Source: Candidatus Bathyarchaeota archaeon (GTDB taxonomy: Archaea > Thermoproteota > Bathyarchaeia > 40CM-2-53-6). From it: 64,000 nt of DNA. Positions 49,960 to 59,965 of this stretch are shown here, piece after piece. Both the position numbers and the translations under genes were made by a program. The stretch is from contig VBBP01000050.1 in assembly GCA_005884195.1 (NCBI GenBank), forward strand, positions 36,345 through 100,344, given 5' to 3'. The notes under the pieces were generated by a model, which was not told the DNA's origin, ran no database searches, and saw only the letters and a list, made by a program, of their open reading frames with translations. Position 1 is the stretch's first letter. Every line of letters starts with the position of its first letter.

Positions 49960-50094
49960 AGATTCAGCCCACGATCAACATTGTGCTTAACAATCGTGTT
50001 ACCTAGCAGGCTGCCACGAAGGGAATTGCTCGGGTTTCTCGGGTGTTTATATTGAGCTCCGCGCTTTTGGTAGCTTCTCTCGGGCGAATTTGAC

Positions 50095-51102
50095 ATGTCC
50101 ATGTTCGACCTCGACGACGATAGGCTTCTAGCTGAGATAACGGGGAGAGGTGCCCGAAGGATACTGATCCAGCTGCCCGATGGTCTCAAGAATGAGGGGA
50201 CCCGGCTTGCCGGTCTGATTCGAGGGAAGACAGGCGCTGACGTGTTTGTTTCTGCGGTGCCTGCCTGGGGAGCCTGCGACCTCTCCTTAGATGCCGCGGC
50301 TCGCTTGAAAGCTGACCTACTAGTCCACTACGGGCATAACGAATTCCTACGAGACGGTTCCAACGGAGTCCCAGTCGTCTACATTCCTGCAAGGAGCAAT
50401 CACGAGGTCATTCCTGTCGTAGAGAAGGCGGCTTCTTTCCTTCAAGGCAGGAACATAGGCCTAGCCACTACAATTCAACATCTGCACAAGTTGGCTGAGG
50501 CGGCAAAACTTCTAGAAGCGAAGGGATTCAATGTTCATGTTCCTGGGCGCGGTCCATGGTCCCACGAGACAGGCCAGGTCCTTGGTTGTGACTATTTTGG
50601 ACTCAGGAAGATTCAACCTCAGGTCGACTCGTTTCTGATCATAGGCAGTTACTTCCACGGTCTCGGGGCAGCCCTTTCCGTAGAAAGACCAACAATTCTC
50701 GCGGACCCCTACGACGGAACAGTCAAAGTTCTAGATCAGGATAGGGACCGGATAATTAGGCAGAGATATGCAATGGTGGACAAAGCCAGTAAAGCCGGGA
50801 ATTTCGGAATAATCGTTTCAACTAAGCCAGGACAGAGCAACCCGCAGATTGCTCTCTCAATTCTCAAGCAAGTCGAGGAAGCAGGCAAAAAAGCGGTTAT
50901 CCTCTACGCGGATGAGATTCTACCACAGAAACTACTCGACTTCACTGACATCGATGTCTTCGTTGATACGGCTTGTCCACGCCTTGCGCTAGACGACCCT
51001 GAAAGGTTTCCGAAGCCGATCATCACGAGAGATGAGATCATGGTTGCTATCGGGGCTTGGACTTGGGAACACCTTTTGGAGCGTGGACTGGTCCGCCTAT
51101 AA
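50095..51102 (+). CDS. dph2: diphthamide synthesis radical SAM-like enzyme Dph2
   Basis: 335 residues. Archaeal Dph2 is a homodimer that cleaves S-adenosylmethionine with a [4Fe-4S] cluster to attach 3-amino-3-carboxypropyl to a histidine of elongation factor 2. The three cluster cysteines are in WGACDLSLD near residue 60, LGCDYFGL near residue 164 and DTACPRLALD near residue 300. The opening RRILIQLPDGLKNEG is characteristic. The METTL5-type gene follows immediately, so both act on the translation machinery from one operon. A TATA-like TTTATATTG lies about 45 bases upstream. Confidence 0.93.
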   Translation: MSMFDLDDDRLLAEITGRGARRILIQLPDGLKNEGTRLAGLIRGKTGADVFVSAVPAWGACDLSLDAAARLKADLLVHYGHNEFLRDGSNGVPVVYIPARSNHEVIPVVEKAASFLQGRNIGLATTIQHLHKLAEAAKLLEAKGFNVHVPGRGPWSHETGQVLGCDYFGLRKIQPQVDSFLIIGSYFHGLGAALSVERPTILADPYDGTVKVLDQDRDRIIRQRYAMVDKASKAGNFGIIVSTKPGQSNPQIALSILKQVEEAGKKAVILYADEILPQKLLDFTDIDVFVDTACPRLALDDPERFPKPIITRDEIMVAIGAWTWEHLLERGLVRL

Positions 51103-51717
51103 TTGGCAGAAAAACGAACAGTTTCCAAACGCCAACTGGAAATTCAGCTTGGAAGGCTGGGGATCTTTCAGGCCCCCAAGTTGGGGCTCGAACAGTATCC
51201 CGTTTCTCCCGAAGTAGCGGCTGAACTGCTATACATGGCCGGATTCGAACATCGCGACTTGAAGGGTGAAACAATCGATCTCGGAACCGGGACTGGGCGT
51301 CTAGCGATTGGAGCTGCCATAATCGGGTCTGTGAAAGTCGTTGGCGTAGATATAGATGAGACAGCCATTGCTTTGGCGCGAGAGAATGCGGTGGCGGCCG
51401 GAGTCCAGGTCGAGTGGCTTGTGTCGGACATTGATGATGTTGAAGGAAAATATGACACCGTGATAATGAACCCTCCATATGGGACGCGGTCTCCCCATCT
51501 TGATGTCCGATTTCTTGAACGCGCTTTCGAGCTTGCCCCTATCTCGTACTCAATTCACAAGAGTTCGACTAGAGATTATCTTAGGGGTGTTATTGCAAAG
51601 AAAGGTCGGAGGGTTGACGCCGTGCGTAGCATGAGCCTAAACATTCCCAACCTCTTCCCATTTCATCACAAGAAATGGGAGAACGTCAAGGTCGACTTGT
51701 ATCGGATAATATCCTAG
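51103..51717 (+). CDS. METTL5-type rRNA N6-adenine methyltransferase
   Basis: 204 residues, TTG start directly after the dph2 stop. SAM-binding motif I is IDLGTGTGRLAIGA near residue 46, followed by VVGVDIDETAIALAREN and the catalytic NPPYGTRSPHLDVRFL near residue 125, the (N/D)PPY motif of adenine-N6 methylases. Sequence and length match METTL5 relatives, which modify one adenine of small-subunit rRNA. The N-terminal LEQYPVSPEVAAELLY is also typical. Confidence 0.88.
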   Translation: MAEKRTVSKRQLEIQLGRLGIFQAPKLGLEQYPVSPEVAAELLYMAGFEHRDLKGETIDLGTGTGRLAIGAAIIGSVKVVGVDIDETAIALARENAVAAGVQVEWLVSDIDDVEGKYDTVIMNPPYGTRSPHLDVRFLERAFELAPISYSIHKSSTRDYLRGVIAKKGRRVDAVRSMSLNIPNLFPFHHKKWENVKVDLYRIIS

Positions 51718-54700
51718 GCTCCCTGCTTCTTCTCCTCCTCCTCCTCACTTGAGTCGGATGGTATTCTAAGGGACCCTCCTTGGTTTTGGACTAGTGGTTT
51801 GAGAGATGTCTCCGTTTTGACTGGAGATCCCAGTGAAGGCAGGCTCGGTGATGGATTGGAAATAGTTGTTACCACTGGCATTTTCGCATGTCTTGGACGA
51901 AGTTTGCCCAGCTGACGGCCCACCTTGCGAAGCAAGGCCGGTTGGTTTGACCCGCTCGGCCTGGATTTGCCACGCAGAAGTATGTATGTAGTCAGGAATG
52001 ACGTCACTCCAAGTATTACTCCAGTCCAGACGTTGATCCCAGCTAGAAGCTTTGAGCTTGTCTGGTTTACGAAGCCCTGGAGATACTGGTTGTTGATGTA
52101 GTCCAGATAGAGTACGAGTCCGAGCCCTACGATCGCAAAGGTTTCGACCGTTACTGCGAGCTTTGTTGTTATTGGAATGGGCGGTATGAGTTTCTCTTCT
52201 GGGGTGATTGGCACTCTTCTTATCCGTCCTGGGGCCCACCAGTTGAGCCGCTTCATGTGCCTCATTATTGATGGTACAAGATAGACTCGGGTGAGAGTTG
52301 CGTCGAGAATGACGACTATGAAGAATGCAAGTCCGAGCTGTTGTAGCATAGGTATTTCCGAGAGCATCATGGTTCCGAAGGCGCCTGCTGTCACTAGACC
52401 AGTGGCTGTGATTATGCCTCCAGTGCGCTCTACTGCAGTCTCGATGGCCTCATCATCTTTCGCGCCGCCAACCACATACTCCCTGATCCTGGTTACTAGG
52501 AATATGTCGTAGTCAAGTCCTAGTCCGAGCATTATCACAAGCAGCATGATTGGTAGTATCCAGATCAGTTCCATTCCAACGTAGGTGTGAAAAATGTAGA
52601 TGACCGCGGCCATCGCCCAGGAAATGCTGAGAAGTATCGTGAAGATAAGCCGGAGCGGAGTGAAGATCGAGCCCAGAGCGATCATGAGAACAACGAAGAC
52701 TCCGACGAGGACTAACGCTGTCATGTTGAAGTAGTCGGCTGCGCTTGAATTGGCAAGATCTGCGACAGAAGCAGTTTCTCCCCCTACAAGCATTGTGGAT
52801 CCAGCGAGCAGCTTGTCATTGCCCTGCAAACTATTGATGTTCTGCCGGATTTTTGTGAGCGTGGTGATGGCCTGGTCCGTGTAAGGCTCGTTGGACAGGT
52901 TAGCCCAGACCATTGCCGATTTCCCATCGCTTCCGAGGAAGGGCTTCATGCTTCTGATCATTGCTTGCTGTTGCGCCGTGTTTAGCTGGCTGAACGATGA
53001 GTAGGGGATCGGGTCGCCTGAAGGATGTGTAAGCCCATAGACTTTCGACACGCCGGAGATCGACAATGTCGAGTTCTCTGCATAGGAGAGGGATCGCAGA
53101 GCAGTGACGTTGATCCAATTGTCGGTTGCGAGCAGGACTGGCGTTTGCACTATCGTGTAAGTTGGGGTTATGGTGCCAGGTCCGAATCCTCGGACCATGG
53201 TGTTGTAGCCGGCCCTGCTCTCAAGAGAGTTTGGGACTTGGGATATGAGGTCGTGGCTTGTCTGCGAGGAAAGAACTGTGCTCGTGGCCGGCAAACTAAC
53301 GGCTAGCGCGACTATGAGGATTAGCTTGGAGTGTTTTGCGGTGAATCTTGCCGCTCGGGCATAGTAGCTACTGCTCTTGGCTTTCTTCTTTCTCCAGAGG
53401 CCTAGCCCACCTGGCCAGAACATCTTGTCCCCGAATATGGACAGAATAGCTGGAACTAATGTGAGGGCAACGAGCAGTGCTATCGATATGCCCATCATCA
53501 CAGCGATCCCGATAGACCGCAGCATTCCAAAGCCAGCAATGGCCAGGCTTCCGAATGCTATGACGACAGTTGCTCCACTCGTGGCGATGCTCTCGCCCGC
53601 CCAAGTAACTGCTCGTTCAACCGCATCTTTCTTTCCTCTTCCCATCCGCCGCTCCTCAGCGTATCTGCTGACGAGAAATATGCAGTAGTCCGAGCCTGCT
53701 CCGAACATGGCGACGGGCAAAAGCGTTAGGATCAGAAAGTGTACACTGGTGAACCAGGTGCCGATTACGTAGACCAGGCCGAAGGCTATGCCTACAGATA
53801 TTCCGATAGCGGATACGGGGATTAGCGGGGCTGCAAGTGACGCGAAGAATATGCCGACGATCACGATAATCAGGAGGACGGTGATGGGGTCTATGCGTTC
53901 CACGTCTCTGATCGATTCTGCTTCAATATCATAATTGAACGCCGGAGCGCCTGTAACATAGACGAGGAGATCGGTGTTGCTGAGGTTGTTCGCTTGTCTA
54001 ACGTCTGCTCTTATGCCGGCGATGCTGTTCTTGGGGTCGAGTCCTTTAGTTTTGAAATCCAGTATTAGCAACATAGTGTCGTTGGATCCCGAGATGAACT
54101 GGGTGTAGACATCGTGGCTTGGCTGGACTGGATAGCTCTTGATACTGTAGTTTCGAAGAAGTGTCCCTGCAAGGGTTGTAAAATCAACGAAATCTGCTGA
54201 GGCGCCTAGCAAATAGATCTCGCTGATGATGAAAGTTTGAGTTGGGGTGGCGTTGACCATTTTCGAGAAAGTGTTGATCACGAAGGTCTGAATCACGGCT
54301 GGGTCGTTCCAGTAATTGTTTGGACACGTGTTCGGGCAGAAGTTGTAGAGGTTGAAGAATTCGGCAGCGTCAACAAACAGGGTTCGGGATGACGCGTCAG
54401 TTATGCTTGACATGAAGAATGGTATTGTTATGTTGTAGTATGCTGGTTGAGTTACGAGGAGCGGGCTTCCTTTGGTCACGTTCTGGGCTCTGGCTAGTGC
54501 TGGCGCGACTATCGTGAGCTGTGTTTGAGTGTAGGTAGAAGCGGTGAATGTCTTGTTCCATGACTGGTAGAACAGGTTCTCGTATGCAAGAGCGATGGAC
54601 TGGTAGGCTTGGGGGGTTTGCGAAGATATGATTGGCCATGCGGACTGGTTGGCTTTCTGGTTGTAGGCGGCGACCTGTGCCTGTGTTATGTCGAAGGGTC

Positions 54701-55187
54701 CAGAGTTTACTAGGGTCGTCCACTGGGTTGCGTAGATCGCAGGTATGCCGAATTCGAGAGACGTGGCAAATCTGGTCAGGTTCTTCTCTTGATAGAGCTG
54801 GAGGTGAACCAGGCTGGTATAGCCGACGAGTAGCTGGTAGTAGATGTCGTAGATGCTTGTGACGTTGCTGAGGTTCGTAATGGTCCGGTCGTTATGGAGG
54901 GTCTTGTTGAACGTTAGAGTGAAATCGCGCACATCGTTGCCTCTCACGTCCGTTGAGGTGATTACCACGACGACGCTGCTGCCCTGGCTAATGCTGAACT
55001 CTTTGCTGACGATGGATTGAGCGATGCTGGACTCCGACGTCTTGGGGTTGTACGCAGTCTCCGTGTAGACGATAACGCTCTGAACCTGGAGAATGGCTGG
55101 GACGCTCAGCGCGAGGGCTACCAGCCAGATGACAAAGACCGCCCGGTTGTGCTTAATGATAGTACGGGCTAGCCTTGTAAAGAGCAA
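51714..55187 (-). CDS. large MMPL/RND-superfamily transporter
   Basis: 1157 residues. The two RND repeats carry FGAGSDYCIFLVSRYAEERRMG and LGLGLDYDIFLVTRIREYVVGG, the MMPL relay motif in each half. The first extracytoplasmic domain is unusually large (about 420 residues, rich in Tyr, Asn and Thr), and a tail of about 160 residues with two more helices ends in an acidic stretch (SDSSEEEEEKK). Cargo is unknown. Its stop overlaps the end of the convergent methyltransferase gene by four bases. Confidence 0.9.
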   Translation of the reverse strand: MLFTRLARTIIKHNRAVFVIWLVALALSVPAILQVQSVIVYTETAYNPKTSESSIAQSIVSKEFSISQGSSVVVVITSTDVRGNDVRDFTLTFNKTLHNDRTITNLSNVTSIYDIYYQLLVGYTSLVHLQLYQEKNLTRFATSLEFGIPAIYATQWTTLVNSGPFDITQAQVAAYNQKANQSAWPIISSQTPQAYQSIALAYENLFYQSWNKTFTASTYTQTQLTIVAPALARAQNVTKGSPLLVTQPAYYNITIPFFMSSITDASSRTLFVDAAEFFNLYNFCPNTCPNNYWNDPAVIQTFVINTFSKMVNATPTQTFIISEIYLLGASADFVDFTTLAGTLLRNYSIKSYPVQPSHDVYTQFISGSNDTMLLILDFKTKGLDPKNSIAGIRADVRQANNLSNTDLLVYVTGAPAFNYDIEAESIRDVERIDPITVLLIIVIVGIFFASLAAPLIPVSAIGISVGIAFGLVYVIGTWFTSVHFLILTLLPVAMFGAGSDYCIFLVSRYAEERRMGRGKKDAVERAVTWAGESIATSGATVVIAFGSLAIAGFGMLRSIGIAVMMGISIALLVALTLVPAILSIFGDKMFWPGGLGLWRKKKAKSSSYYARAARFTAKHSKLILIVALAVSLPATSTVLSSQTSHDLISQVPNSLESRAGYNTMVRGFGPGTITPTYTIVQTPVLLATDNWINVTALRSLSYAENSTLSISGVSKVYGLTHPSGDPIPYSSFSQLNTAQQQAMIRSMKPFLGSDGKSAMVWANLSNEPYTDQAITTLTKIRQNINSLQGNDKLLAGSTMLVGGETASVADLANSSAADYFNMTALVLVGVFVVLMIALGSIFTPLRLIFTILLSISWAMAAVIYIFHTYVGMELIWILPIMLLVIMLGLGLDYDIFLVTRIREYVVGGAKDDEAIETAVERTGGIITATGLVTAGAFGTMMLSEIPMLQQLGLAFFIVVILDATLTRVYLVPSIMRHMKRLNWWAPGRIRRVPITPEEKLIPPIPITTKLAVTVETFAIVGLGLVLYLDYINNQYLQGFVNQTSSKLLAGINVWTGVILGVTSFLTTYILLRGKSRPSGSNQPALLRKVGRQLGKLRPRHAKMPVVTTISNPSPSLPSLGSPVKTETSLKPLVQNQGGSLRIPSDSSEEEEEKKQGA

Positions 55188-55340
55188 TCCATTCCCTCTT
55201 TGAGGGTGTGAAACGAGCCGAAAACGGGCTGAGCGTCATAAAGCCGTACTGTAACCCTGAACTCTTAGCCGAGACGAATTCGGGGCGTTGAGTATGTCTA
55301 TATGGCGAAACTGAGCAGAATCTAGTGTAGGCGAGCGTGG

Positions 55341-56168
55341 ACGAAACCGATAAGCCTTCTACTAGCCCAAACTGGTCCTAGACTTGGGAACAAAGAGCAA
55401 AATCTACGGCAGATCTCGGAACAAGCCGCTAAGGCTCGGAAGAAGAACGTTGATCTGTTGATCTTTCCTGAGCTACACCTGACAGGGTATACGATGCGGG
55501 ACGAGGTCTCCCATTTGGCAGAGTCGATTCCAGGTCCCAGCACACGGAAGGTCGAGAGAGTGGCCAAGGAGCACGGTGTTCACATTATCTTCGGCATGCC
55601 CGAGGAGAGCGAGGTCAGGGGAGTAATCCACAACACAGCAGTGTTTGTTGGCCCCAAAGGGTTGATTGGGAGGTACCGGAAGATCCATCTTCCAACGCAT
55701 TCTGTTTTCGAGGAGCGCCGCTATTATCGTCCGGGACAAGAAGCACCAGTGTTCAAGACAGATATGGGAACCATCGGTTTGAACATCTGTTACGATCTCT
55801 ACTTTCCCGAGCTGACTCGCCTGCAGGCTTTGCAGGGGGCGCAGCTGATTGTCTGCATCTCCGCGAGTCCGGGGTTGCGGCGGAGGTTCTTCGAGGGGTT
55901 CTGTTTGAGCCGAGCGATGGAGAACGCTGTCTACCTCGCCTACGTCAACCGGGTTGGCATTGAGGAGGGCTTGCAGTTCTGGGGCGGAAGTAGAGTCATA
56001 GCGCCGAATGGTTCCGTTCTAGCTCAGTGCAAATATGATGTGGAGGAGTTTCAAACCTTGAAGGTGGATCTGGACGAGGTTTCTCGGGCTAGGGTATTCA
56101 TTCCAACGATAAAGGACCTGGAACCGGGCCTCTTCGACCTGCTGAGAATCAAGAGTCGAGAAGCATAG
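55341..56168 (+). CDS. carbon-nitrogen hydrolase (nitrilase family), start non-canonical
   Basis: The first ATG (55458) yields 236 residues but skips the first strand and helix. The open frame upstream encodes ISLLLAQTGPRLGNKEQNL and QAAKARKKNVDLLIFPE, exactly the nitrilase N-terminus, yet between the in-frame stop at 55323 and 55458 there is no ATG, GTG or TTG; ATA at 55350 or ACG at 55341 are the nearest options, or a one-base indel from GTG 55336. The triad is Glu in IFPELHLTG, Lys in YRKIHLPT and Cys in NICYDLYFPE. Members hydrolyse amides or carbamoyl compounds. Confidence 0.85.
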   Translation, partial: TKPISLLLAQTGPRLGNKEQNLRQISEQAAKARKKNVDLLIFPELHLTGYTMRDEVSHLAESIPGPSTRKVERVAKEHGVHIIFGMPEESEVRGVIHNTAVFVGPKGLIGRYRKIHLPTHSVFEERRYYRPGQEAPVFKTDMGTIGLNICYDLYFPELTRLQALQGAQLIVCISASPGLRRRFFEGFCLSRAMENAVYLAYVNRVGIEEGLQFWGGSRVIAPNGSVLAQCKYDVEEFQTLKVDLDEVSRARVFIPTIKDLEPGLFDLLRIKSREA

Positions 56169-56182
56169 AATCAAAGTTTCAT

Positions 56183-56223
56183 GAAGGGTGGGGTGCGTGA
56201 AAATCGACCAACCTCCGGGGGTC
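56183..56223. repeat. dispersed GC-rich palindromic repeat, copy 2
   Basis: A 41-base copy of the element at 2054-2093, located 15 bases after the nitrilase stop. It may also act as a transcript end because of its hairpin-forming GACC/GGGGGTC arms. Confidence 0.5.
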
Positions 56224-56503
56224 AGTGAAAAAGAATGTTTGGGAAAAATAGTTGGCTAGAAAGAAAGGCTACGAAACCAAGTGTGACGTCGTCTAACAAC
56301 AACACCGCGGCTTGGTAAGCCAAGGCTCGCGTCGAGATCCTCATTTCATTACGAAACCTCCTGAAAACCAGGCCTAATCGGCGCTTGCCGGGGCTAACTC
56401 ATGAACAAAACGGCACAAAACGCAATCCTTGGAATCATTCGGCCTACAAGCTCGCAACAACCCTCATTAGCACCCTCAGCTAATGCCCGTATGGTATTTG
56501 CTC
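56224..56503. other. gene-free stretch with a hairpin upstream of L10e
   Basis: No protein gene is supported between the nitrilase repeat and the L10e start. A stem of GGCTTGG-TAAG-CCAAGGC (56309-56326), extended by outer GCG/CGC pairs, could form in RNA. I see no tRNA or known RNA family. It may be a leader or a leftover of another gene. Confidence 0.25.
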
Positions 56504-57025
56504 ATGAAGGGTCGTAACTATCGTTCCCCGTCGGGCCAAGCCTTCACCCGGATGAAATACATCCGCGGGTCCCCTGCGCCTAAGGTTTCCAAGTTCAACA
56601 TGGGAGACTTGTCCATGCAGTTCGCCCGAAAAATCCGCTTGGTGGCCAGAGAACATGTGCAGATTCGTCATAACGCGCTGGAATCTGCCCGTGTATCCGC
56701 GAACAAGGTTCTAACCGACAGGTGGGGAGAAACAGGATACCGATTACAGCTGTGCGTGTACCCGCATATTATTCTCCGTGAAAACAAGATGATCGCCACT
56801 GCCGGAGCTGACAGATTACAGGAAGGCATGCGGCGAGCCTTCGGAAAACCCACCGGCAGAGCAGCCAGAGTCGAAAACAGTCAGGACCTCTTCATCATCT
56901 ACGTTCCCGAGGACGGCGTCGAAACTGCGAAGAAAGCATTGGAAGTCGCCGGAACAAAGCTGCCAATGAAAACCCGGATCATCGTCGAAGAACCAGTCGC
57001 GCCGCAAATGCCCGCAGGAGCCTAG
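56504..57025 (+). CDS. 50S ribosomal protein L10e (uL16)
   Basis: 173 residues from the ATG at 56504, the usual archaeal length; an ATG at 56483 adds seven unconserved residues. The opening GRNYRSPSGQAFTRMKYIRG and the following PKVSKFNMGD are standard for L10e, as is the core VREHVQIRHNALESARVSAN-like region (AREHVQIRHNALESARVSAN) and YPHIILRENKMIATAGADRLQEGM. It binds 23S rRNA near the peptidyl-transferase centre. PEP synthase follows three bases downstream. Confidence 0.95.
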   Translation: MKGRNYRSPSGQAFTRMKYIRGSPAPKVSKFNMGDLSMQFARKIRLVAREHVQIRHNALESARVSANKVLTDRWGETGYRLQLCVYPHIILRENKMIATAGADRLQEGMRRAFGKPTGRAARVENSQDLFIIYVPEDGVETAKKALEVAGTKLPMKTRIIVEEPVAPQMPAGA

Positions 57026-57028
57026 CCA

Positions 57029-59416
57029 TTGCCCAGGCCTGACGCTATAGTTGTCCGGCTTGAAGATGTCAGAAAAGACGACATTCCGCTAGTTGGTGGA
57101 AAGTGCGCAAACCTCGGGGAGCTAACCGCAAAGGGAGTTCACGTCCCTCCGGGATTCGCCGTCACAGCAGAAGCATTCCGGCGATTTTTGGAAGAGACAA
57201 AGATCGGCGAGATCATTCACAAGACTCTGGGAAGCTCCAACGGTTCCCGCGACCCGAAACAATACGAGGAAGCGTCCGAGGAGATCCGAAAGATTCTAGA
57301 ATCGGCCCTTATGCCCGAGGATATCGCAGGCAAGGTCCGAACCGCATATAGAGAGCTTTGCGAGAAAACAGGCGACAAAAATGTGACTGTCGCAGTCAGA
57401 TCCTCTGCCACCAGCGAGGATCTACCTGACGCATCGTTCGCCGGCCAACAGGACACCTACCTCAACGTGCGAGGTGAGGATCAGCTCGTACACTACGTCC
57501 AGAAATGCTGGGGCAGCCTCTACACGCCACGTGCAATATTCTACCGGGAAGAGAAAGGCTTCCCCCATGATAAGGTGCTGATCAGCGTCGGGGTTCAGAA
57601 GATGGTAAAGTCAAAATGCTCAGGTGTTGCCTTTACTCTGGACCCGATCAACGGCGACCCATCCAAGATCGTCATCGAATCGACGTGGGGGCTCGGAGAA
57701 GCTCTAGTCGCCGGAATCGTCCGGCCCGACAGGTTCATCGTCGACAAGGGCACCATGCAGCTAATCCACAAAGAGATCGTTCCAAAGATGATCGAGCACG
57801 TCCCGAACGATAAGACCGGGCTGACCATGCAGAGCGATGTCCCGGTTGAGCGCCGTAATGTTTCGAGCCTAACTGACGAACAAGTTATTGAAATTGCAAA
57901 TGTGGCCGTGGACATTGAGGATCACTACCACACTGCGCAAGACATCGAGTTTGCCATCGAGCCCGGAGCCACCGGAAGCTCGCTCTTCGTTGTCCAGACT
58001 AGGCCCGAGACGTTCTGGAGCAAAATGAAGAGTCCAACCGGAGAGACCGATTCCCACATCGTTCACAGAGTCGCGGTCGTACACGGTCTGCCCGCGAGCC
58101 CAGGAATGCACGCAGGAAGGGCCAAGATCGTCCCGACTACGCTTGAAGCGGGACGCTTGATGAAAAACAAGGATATTCTCGTTACTCGAATGACGAACCC
58201 CGACTGGGTTCCCTACATGAAAATCGCAGGCGCAATCGTAACAGAAGACGGGGGAACAACCTGCCACGCAGCCATCGTCTCCCGAGAGATGGGCATCCCG
58301 TGCATCGTCGGAGCAAGGAACGCAACGAAACTGATGCAGATGGGACAAGAATATACCGTTGACGCGAATTCAGGAGTCGTCTACAACGGCCTCGTCGAAG
58401 AAATTCTCAAGGCAACCCAGCCCCAACATGAGATTCCTACCGTTATCCCGATAACCTCAACAAAGATCTACGTGAACATCTCACTCCCAGAACTTGCCGA
58501 GAAGGTCGCACGGGAGACACACGCGGACGGTGTAGGTCTCCTCCGTGCAGAGCACATGATGCTCTCAGTCGGGAAACATCCTCGACTGCTGATAGAAGAG
58601 GGAGGCGGGGAGAAAATGGTTGATGCCTTCGCAGAGGGAGTGCGAAAGGTCGCGACGCCCTTTGCTCCAAGACCCGTCGTGTACAGATGCCTCGACTTCA
58701 AACCTGACGAATTCCTCGGACTTCCAGGGGGCGAAAAATACGAACGGGAAGCAGGCCACGTTGGGCCCAACCCACTGCTTGGATTCCGGGGCACCTTCCG
58801 ATACGTGAAAGAGCCTGACATTTTCCGGTTAGAATGCCGGGCAATCAAGAAAGTCAGAGAGGAATACAAGCTCACCAACGTCCACGTGATGCTGCCGTTC
58901 GTCCGAACGCTAGAGGACTTCAGGAACGCAAAGAAAATCCTCGAAGAAGAGGGACTGAAGAGAGGCCCCGACTTCAAGCTCTGGATCATGGTAGAAGTTC
59001 CCGCAACAGTATTGCTAATCGACAAGTTCGTCGACGAAGGAATCGACGGCATATCCTTCGGCACCAACGACCTGACAATGCTGATCCTCGGTATCGACCG
59101 GGACGACGCATCAATCCAGGAAATCTACGACGAACGCAATCTCGCGGTACTCCGGGCAATGAGTCATGTCATCAGGGTCTGCAACGAAAAAGGTGTGACA
59201 ACATCGATTTGCGGTCAAGCACCATCCAACTATCCCGAAGTGGTCGAGTTCTTGGTCAGAGAAGGAGCCGTCAGCATGAGCGTAAACCCCGACAAGGTCA
59301 TCGAGACAAAATTCTTGGTGGCCGCTATCGAACAGAAACTGATCCTTGAAGGAATGAGGAAGATGCGTCAGGCCAACGGGGATCAGGGAGCTATGCAGCC
59401 GCGCTGGCCCAAGTAA
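57029..59416 (+). CDS. ppsA: phosphoenolpyruvate synthase
   Basis: 795 residues, TTG start. The N-terminal ATP-grasp domain includes LVGGKCANLGEL and VAVRSSATSEDLPDASFAGQQ. The swivelling phosphohistidine domain carries EDGGTTCHAAIVSREMGIPC with the catalytic His near residue 412. The C-terminal PEP-binding barrel has GVGLLRAEHMM, LLGFRGTFRYV and TSICGQAPSNYPE with the catalytic Cys. The enzyme converts pyruvate, ATP and water to PEP, AMP and phosphate, the entry step of gluconeogenesis. It is immediately downstream of L10e. Confidence 0.95.
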   Translation: MPRPDAIVVRLEDVRKDDIPLVGGKCANLGELTAKGVHVPPGFAVTAEAFRRFLEETKIGEIIHKTLGSSNGSRDPKQYEEASEEIRKILESALMPEDIAGKVRTAYRELCEKTGDKNVTVAVRSSATSEDLPDASFAGQQDTYLNVRGEDQLVHYVQKCWGSLYTPRAIFYREEKGFPHDKVLISVGVQKMVKSKCSGVAFTLDPINGDPSKIVIESTWGLGEALVAGIVRPDRFIVDKGTMQLIHKEIVPKMIEHVPNDKTGLTMQSDVPVERRNVSSLTDEQVIEIANVAVDIEDHYHTAQDIEFAIEPGATGSSLFVVQTRPETFWSKMKSPTGETDSHIVHRVAVVHGLPASPGMHAGRAKIVPTTLEAGRLMKNKDILVTRMTNPDWVPYMKIAGAIVTEDGGTTCHAAIVSREMGIPCIVGARNATKLMQMGQEYTVDANSGVVYNGLVEEILKATQPQHEIPTVIPITSTKIYVNISLPELAEKVARETHADGVGLLRAEHMMLSVGKHPRLLIEEGGGEKMVDAFAEGVRKVATPFAPRPVVYRCLDFKPDEFLGLPGGEKYEREAGHVGPNPLLGFRGTFRYVKEPDIFRLECRAIKKVREEYKLTNVHVMLPFVRTLEDFRNAKKILEEEGLKRGPDFKLWIMVEVPATVLLIDKFVDEGIDGISFGTNDLTMLILGIDRDDASIQEIYDERNLAVLRAMSHVIRVCNEKGVTTSICGQAPSNYPEVVEFLVREGAVSMSVNPDKVIETKFLVAAIEQKLILEGMRKMRQANGDQGAMQPRWPK

Positions 59417-59439
59417 CCCCGAGGACCCTATCCAGGATC

Positions 59440-59865
59440 TTGTTCGAACAGCTCGTAGACTGGATCAAACAGAACTACGGCGACGCAGAAAAAATCGTTG
59501 AAGTTGGAGTAGGTCACCGGATAGATGTGGCAGAGCGAATATCAGAGGCTCTCCCACGCGCAGAGATACTTGTGACCGACAAGGATGAGTCATGGGTGCG
59601 GTCGCGAAAGACTAGACGGATCAGGGCTGTGGCAGATGATGTCTTGCTTCCAAACCTCAACGTATATCGTGGTGCCTCTCTGGTGTACTCCCTCAATCCT
59701 CCCGGCGAGATCGTACCTGCCCTTGAGAGGTTGGCGGATAGAATTGGCGCAGACCTCATAGTAGTTCCAATAAGCGACGAACAACATGAGCTTCGAAAGG
59801 ACAAATGGCAGGAACTGGTGATTCGCGGGAGAATCATTGGCTGGCTTGTCAACAAGCGCGTTTGA
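59440..59865 (+). CDS. UPF0146 family protein
   Basis: 141 residues, TTG start. The opening YGDAEKIVEVGVGHRIDVAERISEALP and the later SLVYSLNPPGEIVPALERLADRIGADLIVVP match the archaeal UPF0146 family, which has a methyltransferase-like Rossmann fold without a proven activity. It lies 23 bases after ppsA and may be in the same transcript. Confidence 0.82.
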   Translation: MFEQLVDWIKQNYGDAEKIVEVGVGHRIDVAERISEALPRAEILVTDKDESWVRSRKTRRIRAVADDVLLPNLNVYRGASLVYSLNPPGEIVPALERLADRIGADLIVVPISDEQHELRKDKWQELVIRGRIIGWLVNKRV

Positions 59866-59965
59866 TCTATAGAGGTTTCAACTAGTAACGTAAACAAGCC
59901 TCCTTTGGTATTAGACGACTAATAGTGTAGACCCGGGCTCATCGCGGCCTCTCGAGACATCTCCC

